Assembly: GCF_003075375.1 (NCBI RefSeq)
Contig: NZ_QDFT01000001.1
Location: 6-64,005 of the forward strand
Reading direction: 5' to 3'
DNA: 64,000 nucleotides
Source of the DNA: Microbacterium testaceum
Lineage (GTDB): Bacteria; Actinomycetota; Actinomycetes; Actinomycetales; Microbacteriaceae
Shown here one piece after another: positions 57,784-64,000 of this stretch. The notes beneath the pieces are model-generated. The model worked only from the letters and a program-made list of their open reading frames with translations, was not told the DNA's origin and did no database searches. Within the stretch, counting starts at the first letter, position 1, and each line of letters begins with the position of its first letter. A program made the position numbers and the translations under genes.

Positions 57784-59057
57784 CCGCGACGCATCTCGCG
57801 GATGACGCGATCCAGCTGACCACGGTGCGCGTGCGCCACATCAAGCTGGCGGTGAGCCTCGCGGTCGTGACCGTGCTGCTCGCCCTGCTTTTCGCCCTCG
57901 TGCCGCGCGACGGCCAGAGCACCTTCCGCCTCGGCGACCCGGCCTCGAACATCGACCTCGGCAGCGTGGGCGTTCCCACCGCCGCGACCAGCTGGGGCGT
58001 GCTCGTCGTGCTCGTGCTGCTGACCGCCTGGTCGGTTTGGGACGCGGTGAGCTACCGCCGCACCCCGCTGTGGCTGCCGATCGCCTTCGGCGCGCTGGCG
58101 GTGTTCGCGTTCCTCGTCTGGGCCGCGGCCGACGGCCTCGTGCCGGTCACGGGTCTGCTGTTCGGTGCGCTGTCGCTCTCGGTCCCGCTGATCTTCGGCG
58201 CGCTCGGCGGCGTGATCGGCGAACGCGTCGGTGTCGTCAACGTCGCCATCGAGGGGCAGTTCCTGTTCGGGGCGTTCAGCGCCGCACTCGTGGCATCCCT
58301 CACCCGCAACCCCTTCCTGGGGCTCATCGCGGCGATGGTGGGCGGCGTGCTCGTGGCCTTCGTGCTCGCGGCGTTCTCGATCAAGTACCTGGTCGACCAG
58401 GTGATCGTCGGTGTCGTGCTCAACGTGCTCGTGACCGGTCTGACCGGCTTCCTCTACGGCGCCCTGCTCGTGCCGAACGAGGACATCATGAACCGCCCGG
58501 AGCGCTTCCCCCGGTGGGAGATCCCGCTGCTCGGCGACATCCCGATCATCGGACCGGTGCTGTTCAACCAGACCTTCATCGTCTATCTGATGTACGCCGT
58601 CGTCGCCGTCGTGGCGTGGGGGCTCTACCGCACCCGCTGGGGCCTGCGCCTGCGCGCCGTCGGCGAGCACCCGCAGGCCGCCGACACCGTCGGCATCAAG
58701 GTCAACTCGAGCCGGTTCTGGAACGTCTCGCTCGCCGGCGCCATCGCCGGTATCGGCGGCGCGTACTTCACGCTCGTCTCGGTGGGGCAGTTCACCAAAG
58801 AGATGACGGCGGGCCTCGGCTTCATCGCCCTCGCGGCGGTCATCTTCGGTCGGTGGGACCCGATCCGTGCGACGCTCGCGGCCCTGCTGTTCGGTTTCGC
58901 GACCAACCTGCAGAACCTGCTGACCGTGCTGCGCACCCCCATCCCCAGCGAGTTCATGCTCATGCTGCCCTACGTCGTGACCATCATCGCGGTGGCCGGC
59001 TTCGCGGGTCAGATCCGGGGCCCCGCGGCCGCCGGAAAGCCCTACATCAAGGGCTGA
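57780..59057 (+). CDS. Nucleoside ABC importer permease 2
   Basis: A 425-residue partner permease: LGGVIGERVGVVNVAIEGQFLFGAF, VDQVIVGVVLNVLVTGLTGFLYG, and the C-terminal GLGFIALAAVIFGRWDPIRATL. The N-terminal 100 residues add extra helices compared with short family members. Start ATG overlaps the previous stop by four bases. Confidence 0.92.
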   Translation: MTATHLADDAIQLTTVRVRHIKLAVSLAVVTVLLALLFALVPRDGQSTFRLGDPASNIDLGSVGVPTAATSWGVLVVLVLLTAWSVWDAVSYRRTPLWLPIAFGALAVFAFLVWAAADGLVPVTGLLFGALSLSVPLIFGALGGVIGERVGVVNVAIEGQFLFGAFSAALVASLTRNPFLGLIAAMVGGVLVAFVLAAFSIKYLVDQVIVGVVLNVLVTGLTGFLYGALLVPNEDIMNRPERFPRWEIPLLGDIPIIGPVLFNQTFIVYLMYAVVAVVAWGLYRTRWGLRLRAVGEHPQAADTVGIKVNSSRFWNVSLAGAIAGIGGAYFTLVSVGQFTKEMTAGLGFIALAAVIFGRWDPIRATLAALLFGFATNLQNLLTVLRTPIPSEFMLMLPYVVTIIAVAGFAGQIRGPAAAGKPYIKG

Positions 59058-59094
59058 CCCCCTACCCCTTCACGAGAGGACCCTGCACTTCACG

Positions 59095-59496
59095 ATGACC
59101 GACATCGACTGGGACGAACTCCGCGTCGCCGCCACGGATGCCATGCACCGCGCCTACGCGCCCTACTCCCGTTTCAAGGTGGGCGCCGCGGCGCTCGTCG
59201 CCGACGGGCGCATCGTCTCGGGGTGCAACGTCGAGAACGCCTCGTACGGCGTGACGCTGTGCGCCGAGTGCGGGCTCGTGTCCGACCTGCACATGAGCGG
59301 GGGCGGCCAGCTGGTCGCCTTCGTGTGCGTCGACGGCGAGGGCCGCACGCTCATGCCGTGCGGCCGCTGCCGGCAGTTGCTGTTCGAGCACGCGATCCCC
59401 GGGATGCTGCTCGAGACCGTCAGCGGCATCCGGACCATCGACGAGGTGCTGCCCGACGCCTTCGGCCCGCGCGACCTCGAGGAGGCGGCCCGATGA
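59095..59496 (+). CDS. cdd: Cytidine deaminase
   Basis: Converts cytidine and deoxycytidine to uridines. The 133-residue homotetrameric form has GCNVENASYGVTLCAEC with Zn-Cys and catalytic Glu, and PCGRCRQLL with two more Zn-Cys. Stop overlaps the start of deoA. It processes imported nucleosides. Confidence 0.95.
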   Translation: MTDIDWDELRVAATDAMHRAYAPYSRFKVGAAALVADGRIVSGCNVENASYGVTLCAECGLVSDLHMSGGGQLVAFVCVDGEGRTLMPCGRCRQLLFEHAIPGMLLETVSGIRTIDEVLPDAFGPRDLEEAAR

Positions 59497-60782
59497 GCGC
59501 CGAGCAGTACGACGCCGTCGACATCATCCGCGCTCAGCGCGACGGCCGACCGATCACCGAGGGCGAGATCCGCTGGCTGGTCGACGCCTACACGCGCGGC
59601 TACGTCATGGACGCGCAGATGTCGGCGTTCACGATGGCGGTCCTGTTGAACGGCCTCGGCCGGGACCAGATCCGCGTCCTCACCGACGCCATGATCGCGT
59701 CGGGCGAGCGCATGGACTTCTCGTCGCTGGGCAAGGTCACCGTCGACAAGCACTCGACGGGCGGCGTGGGCGACAAGATCACCCTGCCGCTCGCCCCGCT
59801 GGTCGCCGTGTTCGGTGTGGCGGTGCCGCAGCTCTCGGGCCGTGGGCTCGGGCACACCGGCGGCACCCTCGACAAGCTCGAGTCGATCCCGGGGTGGCGC
59901 GCCGCTCTCTCGAACGACGAGATCATGGCGCAGCTGCGCGACGTCGGCGCCGTCATCTGCGCCGCGGGCACGGGCCTGGCCCCGGCCGACAAGAAGCTCT
60001 ACGCGCTGCGGGACGTCACGGGCACGGTCGAGGCCATCCCGCTGATCGCCTCGAGCATCATGTCGAAGAAGATCGCCGAGGGCACCGACTCGCTCGTGCT
60101 CGACGTGAAGTTCGGCTCCGGCGCCTTCATGCAGGACATCGACCGCGCGCGCGAGCTGGCCGAGACGATGGTCGCGCTCGGCACGGACTCGGGCGTCAAC
60201 ACCACGGCGCTGCTCACCGACATGAACACCCCGCTGGGCCTGGCCATCGGCAACGCCAACGAGGTGCGCGAATCGGTCGAGGTCCTGGCCGGCGGCGGCC
60301 CCGCCGACGTGGTCGAGCTCACCGTCGCCCTGGCGCGCGAGATGCTGACGCTCGCCGGTCAGCCCGACGCCGACATCGAGGCCGCCCTCTCGGACGGGCG
60401 GGCGATGGACGTCTGGAAGCGCATGATCCGCGCCCAGGACGGAGACCCGGATGCCGCCCTGCCGACCCCGCGCGAGACGCACACCGTCGTCGCCGACCGC
60501 TCCGGCGTGGTGACGCGCGTGGAGGCTCTGCCGTTCGGCATCGGTGCGTGGCGCCTGGGCGCCGGTCGCGCGCGGGCCGAGGATGCCGTCGTGCACGCGG
60601 CGGGCATCGACCTGCACGTCACGGTCGGTCAGTCGGTCAGCGCCGGCCAGCCGCTGTTCACCCTCTCGGCCGACGACGAGTCGCGTTTCGACCGCGCCCT
60701 CGGCGCCGTCGAAGGGGCCTGGGAGATCGGCGACACCGCGCCCGCGGCATCCCCGATCGTGCGCGAACGCATCACCGCGTGA
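59493..60782 (+). CDS. deoA: Thymidine (pyrimidine-nucleoside) phosphorylase
   Basis: Splits thymidine/deoxyuridine with phosphate. The 429-residue protein has the family signature SGRGLGHTGGTLDKLESIPGW and DKHSTGGVGDKITL, with a C-terminal biotinyl-like domain. ATG 59493 overlaps the cdd stop. Actinobacterial members can also accept uridine, so the name pdp is possible. Confidence 0.94.
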   Translation: MSAEQYDAVDIIRAQRDGRPITEGEIRWLVDAYTRGYVMDAQMSAFTMAVLLNGLGRDQIRVLTDAMIASGERMDFSSLGKVTVDKHSTGGVGDKITLPLAPLVAVFGVAVPQLSGRGLGHTGGTLDKLESIPGWRAALSNDEIMAQLRDVGAVICAAGTGLAPADKKLYALRDVTGTVEAIPLIASSIMSKKIAEGTDSLVLDVKFGSGAFMQDIDRARELAETMVALGTDSGVNTTALLTDMNTPLGLAIGNANEVRESVEVLAGGGPADVVELTVALAREMLTLAGQPDADIEAALSDGRAMDVWKRMIRAQDGDPDAALPTPRETHTVVADRSGVVTRVEALPFGIGAWRLGAGRARAEDAVVHAAGIDLHVTVGQSVSAGQPLFTLSADDESRFDRALGAVEGAWEIGDTAPAASPIVRERITA

Positions 60783-60805
60783 TGGCTGCCGGAAAGAGGA
60801 GCACC

Positions 60806-61912
60806 ATGGCCACCGAAGAGTTCCGGGTCCGGGGCCGCAAGGTCCGCGAGCTGCCGAAGGTGTCGCTGCACGACCACCTCGACGGGGGACTCCGTCCCGC
60901 GACGGTGCTCGAGCTCGCGGACGAGGTCGGCCTCGACCTGCCCGCGGACGACGCGAAGGGCCTCGAGGCGTGGTTCTCGGACCACATCGACGGCGGCTCG
61001 CTCGAGGACTACCTCGAGAAGTTCGACGTCACCGTCGGCGTCATGCAGACGCGTGAGGGGCTCGTCCGCGTGGCGAAGGAGTTCGTCGAGGACCTCGCCG
61101 CCGACGGCGTCGTCTACGGCGAGGTGCGGTGGGCCCCCGAGCAGCACCTGACCGGCGGCCTCAGCCTTGACGAGGTCGTCGACGCCGTGCAGGAGGGCAT
61201 CGAAGAAGGTGAGGATGCCGCGGACGCCCGCGGACACGACATCCGCGTCGGCCAGCTGCTCACCGCGATGCGGCACGCCGACAACTCCCGCGACATCGCC
61301 GAGCTCGCCGTCGCCTGGCGCGGGCGCGGGGTCGTCGGCTTCGATCTCGCCGGCGCCGAGGACGGATTCCTGCCCAGCCGCCACCGCGCGGCGTTCGACT
61401 ACCTCGCCGAGCAGTTCTTCCCCACGACGGTGCACGCGGGGGAGGGGGCGGGCCTGGCATCCATCCGCTCCGCCCTCATCGACGGCCGGGCCCTGCGCCT
61501 CGGTCACGGCGTGCGCGTCGCCAACGACCTCGACGTCGTGTCGCGCGAGGGCGAAGAGGTGCAGGTCACCTTCGGCGACCTCGCGCGCTGGGTCCGCGAC
61601 CGCGAGATCACCCTCGAGCTCTCGCCGACGTCGAACCTGCAGTCCGGCGCCGTCACCGCCTGGGGCGACACCCTGGACGCGCACCCGTTCGACCTGCTCT
61701 ACCAGCTCGATTTCTCGGTCACGGTGAACGTCGACAACCGCCTCATGAGCGCGACCACGCTGACGCGCGAGCTCGGACTGCTGGCGCAGGCCTTCGAGTA
61801 CGACCTCGACGACCTCGAGGCGTTCCAGCTGAACGCTGCGGCCGGCGCCTTCCTGCCGGTCGAGGAGCGCGAGGAGCTCATCGAGATCATCAGCGAGGGT
61901 TTCGGGCGCTGA
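60806..61912 (+). CDS. add: Adenosine deaminase
   Basis: Converts adenosine to inosine. The 368-residue TIM barrel has the zinc motif SLHDHLDGGLRP, GFDLAGAEDG, TTVHAGEGAG and LSPTSNLQ; at the usual DD pair it reads VNVDNRLMS (Asn second), a variant seen in related actinobacterial enzymes. I chose ATG 60806, preceded by GAGGAG; an ATG at 60782 overlapping the deoA stop would add eight residues. End of the salvage operon. Confidence 0.93.
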   Translation: MATEEFRVRGRKVRELPKVSLHDHLDGGLRPATVLELADEVGLDLPADDAKGLEAWFSDHIDGGSLEDYLEKFDVTVGVMQTREGLVRVAKEFVEDLAADGVVYGEVRWAPEQHLTGGLSLDEVVDAVQEGIEEGEDAADARGHDIRVGQLLTAMRHADNSRDIAELAVAWRGRGVVGFDLAGAEDGFLPSRHRAAFDYLAEQFFPTTVHAGEGAGLASIRSALIDGRALRLGHGVRVANDLDVVSREGEEVQVTFGDLARWVRDREITLELSPTSNLQSGAVTAWGDTLDAHPFDLLYQLDFSVTVNVDNRLMSATTLTRELGLLAQAFEYDLDDLEAFQLNAAAGAFLPVEEREELIEIISEGFGR

Positions 61913-61922
61913 ACGTCTGATC

Positions 61923-61960
61923 CGCACGGGCGCGCGCCGATCTCGGTGCGCGCCCGTGCG
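61923..61960. terminator. Terminator between add and the sortase gene
   Basis: A 13-bp perfect stem CGCACGGGCGCGC / GCGCGCCCGTGCG between two converging genes. Confidence 0.8.
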
Positions 61961-61962
61961 CG

Positions 61963-62979
61963 TCACCGACCCCGGGCCGAGGCCGTGCGTCGGTGCGCCC
62001 GCGAGGGGGACTCATCGACGCGCTTCGGCCGGGCGGGACGCCCCGCCCACCACACATAGGCTCCCGCGGCGATGAGCGCGGCCGTGAGGACGAGGATCCA
62101 CCACGGGAACGTGGGGATGTCGGGTCGTGCGCCGGCGCCGTCGAGGTCGGCCTGGGGCGTGGGGATGATCCGCTCACCGGTCACGAGGATCCGGTGGCTG
62201 TTGACGCCCAGCGGCGTACAGGTGACCAGGGTGACGAGATCGCGTCCGACGACGGGGACGAGCGACTCGGTGTCCTGCGGCTCGACGACACGGGTGTCGA
62301 CGACGCGGTAGGCGAGGACCTCTCCGAAGACCTCGATGGTGATCTCGTCGTCGAGACGCACCCTGTCGAGATGGGTGAAGAGCTCGGCGGTCGCGAGGCC
62401 GCGGTGGGCGGTGAGCACGGAGTGCGTGGTCTCGCCGCCGACGGGGAGGGCCGTGCCCTCCAGGTGGCCGACCCCCTCGTAGAGCACCTCTTCGCTCGTG
62501 CCGTGATAGACGGGCAGGTCGACCGAGATGGCGGGGATCTTCAGACGCGCCATCAGTCCGGCTGCGTCGGCGCGGAGCTGTTCCGCATACGCGCTGGTCT
62601 GGTCGGGGGCGTTGGCGAGGGGGAGTCGCTCGTTGGCGGCGATCTCCGCTCCGCCGTCGACGAGCCCGGTGTTGTATTCGCGCGCTCTGTCGAGGGTGTC
62701 GGCGAGCGTCTGCGCTCCCAGATCCCTGATCTGGTCGGAGTAGTCGTCGATGGTCTGCGACTGGGCGTACTGGGTGAACCACGCCGCCACCGTCGGATAC
62801 ATCAGGAGAGCGACACCGACGAGGGCACCGACGGCCAGGAGGAGCGAGACCGCCGAGAGGCGCCATCGCGGGCGCCGCCGGTCCCGGCGCAACGACGGAG
62901 GGGAGGTCCTGTCGTCGGACCTCCCCTCCGGGGAGGGGGACGACGCCACGGCCTGCCGCGGCACCGCCCCCCTGTTCAC
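61963..62979 (-). CDS. Class C (pilin-polymerising) sortase
   Basis: A membrane transpeptidase joining pilin subunits through LPXTG. The 338-residue protein has an N-terminal helix (about 45-68), a sortase core with His192 (LTAHRGL), Cys254 (TLVTCTPLG) and Arg263 (SHRILVTG), and a C-terminal second helix (about 293-315) with a basic tail, the two-anchor layout of class C. GTG 62979 is chosen because GAGGGA lies upstream and longer frames overlap the pilin gene. It starts 14 bases after the pilin stop. Confidence 0.88.
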   Translation of the reverse strand: MNRGAVPRQAVASSPSPEGRSDDRTSPPSLRRDRRRPRWRLSAVSLLLAVGALVGVALLMYPTVAAWFTQYAQSQTIDDYSDQIRDLGAQTLADTLDRAREYNTGLVDGGAEIAANERLPLANAPDQTSAYAEQLRADAAGLMARLKIPAISVDLPVYHGTSEEVLYEGVGHLEGTALPVGGETTHSVLTAHRGLATAELFTHLDRVRLDDEITIEVFGEVLAYRVVDTRVVEPQDTESLVPVVGRDLVTLVTCTPLGVNSHRILVTGERIIPTPQADLDGAGARPDIPTFPWWILVLTAALIAAGAYVWWAGRPARPKRVDESPSRAHRRTASARGR

Positions 62980-62993
62980 CTGGCGATCGTCCC

Positions 62994-64000
62994 TCAGACC
63001 GCAGCCTGAGCGCCGCGGGCGCGCCGACGCGCGACCACGAGCGCGGAGCCGATCATCGCCGTCAGCAGGGCCGCACCGCCGACGCCGAACCACAGGCCGC
63101 CGTCACCACCGGTGAGGGGCAGGGCGAACGCGGGCACCTGGTTGTGAGCGAACTCCACGTAGTTGCGCACGGGCGCGGTGGTGGAGGTGGGGCCGGGGGA
63201 CACGGTCGTGGACACCTGCGACGGAGTGGGCAGCTGGTACCCGCTGGGCGGGGTGATCTCGCGCACGTAGTAGTTGCCGGGGGTGATGATCGGAATGATC
63301 ACGTTGCCGTCGGCGCCCGTCGTCCAGTTGGTCTCGCCGTTGATGATGATCGGATTGGCCCCGTTGATGGCATCCTGTTCCGTCAGGAACACCTGGTACA
63401 CGGCGCCGGCGAGAGGCACGCGGGTGCCGTTCGAGGTGGTGTAGGCCGACACGGTGAGCTGACCGATCGGCGTGCTTCCCGTGACGGTCTCGGTCGCACC
63501 GTTGACGTTCGCCGATGCCGTATTCACGATGACGCCGTTGGCGGGGATCGCCGTGGCGCGCGTCAACACGTTGAAGGTGACGGTGCCGCCCTGGAGGGAG
63601 GTCAGACGGGCGAGACCGGCCGGGGTGAACGTGAGGGTCAGCGTGCCTGCGGTGTTCGTGACGGTGTAATCGCTACCGGCCGTGAAGGTCTGAGCGGTGC
63701 CCGCGGCGTTGGCCACGACGACGTTGGTCGGGGTCACGCCCGCCGGGGTCGTCGTCGCGTCGAGGTAGGCGAGCTCGGCAGGCAGAGCGTCCGTCAGGGT
63801 GAAGACATCGAGCGTGTCACCCGCCGCGAGGGTCGGGATCGACGAGGCGATCGCCCAGCGGACGAGGTCGGGGTTGCGCTGCTCGATCGAGCCGGCGGGA
63901 GCCGGGACGCGTGTCTTCGTCAGCTGGGTCACGGCGTTCTTCGGGTAGACGTGGACGTCGTAGATCCACTGGTTCGCCGGGCTGCCCGCGGCGCCGGTGG
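62994..64000 (-). CDS. LPXTG major pilin with CnaB-type domains (5' end outside)
   Basis: Backbone of a sortase-built pilus. The frame is open to the right edge; its first visible residues contain WIYDVHVYPKN, the pilin motif whose Lys is the polymerisation site. Then come an isopeptide-forming fimbrial domain (TDALPAELAYLD onward), a CnaB/SpaA-like domain with the E-box YYVREITPPSGYQL, and a C-terminal sorting signal: LPLTG at 63108-63122, hydrophobic helix and RRRAR tail. The next gene is the matching class C sortase. At least 335 codons are present; the signal peptide is outside the window. Confidence 0.9.
   Translation of the reverse strand, partial: TGAAGSPANQWIYDVHVYPKNAVTQLTKTRVPAPAGSIEQRNPDLVRWAIASSIPTLAAGDTLDVFTLTDALPAELAYLDATTTPAGVTPTNVVVANAAGTAQTFTAGSDYTVTNTAGTLTLTFTPAGLARLTSLQGGTVTFNVLTRATAIPANGVIVNTASANVNGATETVTGSTPIGQLTVSAYTTSNGTRVPLAGAVYQVFLTEQDAINGANPIIINGETNWTTGADGNVIIPIITPGNYYVREITPPSGYQLPTPSQVSTTVSPGPTSTTAPVRNYVEFAHNQVPAFALPLTGGDGGLWFGVGGAALLTAMIGSALVVARRRARGAQAAV

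Overview
The window is high-GC, dense, almost purely coding DNA from an actinobacterium, most likely a Microbacterium or close Microbacteriaceae relative. This rests on the actinobacterial protein types (monomeric NADP isocitrate dehydrogenase, GTP-type PEP carboxykinase, RamB-like regulator), frequent GTG starts, ATGA-type gene overlaps, and a conspicuous GGATGCC/GGCATCC heptamer in genes and terminator stems. I see no rRNA, tRNA, transposase, integrase or CRISPR array.

Layout. 1-1078: alkylation repair pair (AlkA fragment, Ogt). 1364-5043: two-gene heterodimeric ABC exporter. 5044-6677: repeat-rich spacers around a DUF559-type nuclease-like gene. 6678-9523: GNAT acetyltransferase and icd. 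9816-13074: L,D-transpeptidase, FAD-linked oxidase, small membrane protein. 13200-15856: a ZTP riboswitch ahead of glyA, then folD. 15983-18702: acidic protein, then ribulose monophosphate genes hxlB-hxlA divergent from a fused ATPase-fold/LuxR regulator. 18791-31938: an aromatic catabolic island, consisting of a homoprotocatechuate meta-cleavage operon with its GntR regulator, a ThDP enzyme, an IclR regulator divergent from a flavin hydroxylase, and succinate-semialdehyde dehydrogenase. 32080-35527: RamB-like regulator divergent from pckG. 35813-39818: ABC exporter, MHS-type transporter, small membrane protein. 39943-43597: ribD-ribE-ribBA-ribH under an FMN riboswitch. 43712-48504: Fpg/Nei glycosylase, GNAT, trpS, exonuclease III, YihY/BrkB protein. 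48657-52212: sdhCDAB. 52424-53542: manC. 53737-61912: nucleoside uptake (BMP lipoprotein, duplicated ATPase, two permeases) with salvage genes cdd, deoA, add. 61963-64000: class C sortase and an LPLTG pilin running off the right edge.

How the parts fit. The catabolic operon carries homoprotocatechuate to pyruvate and succinic semialdehyde; the nearby dehydrogenase gives succinate for the sdh complex, and pckG supplies gluconeogenesis. icd and sdh share a near-identical 14-bp palindrome upstream, suggesting joint TCA control. glyA and folD supply one-carbon units. The transport operon imports nucleosides that Cdd, DeoA and Add then process.

The least expected items are: a FAH-RraA fusion with a nested palindrome in its linker; a family of 65-71-bp nested interrupted palindromes in spacers; a dispersed ACTCGGA repeat family flanking the lone nuclease-like gene; a single-chain ATPase-fold/LuxR regulator beside a palindromic operator at hxlAB; and paired operator candidates for the two catabolic regulators.
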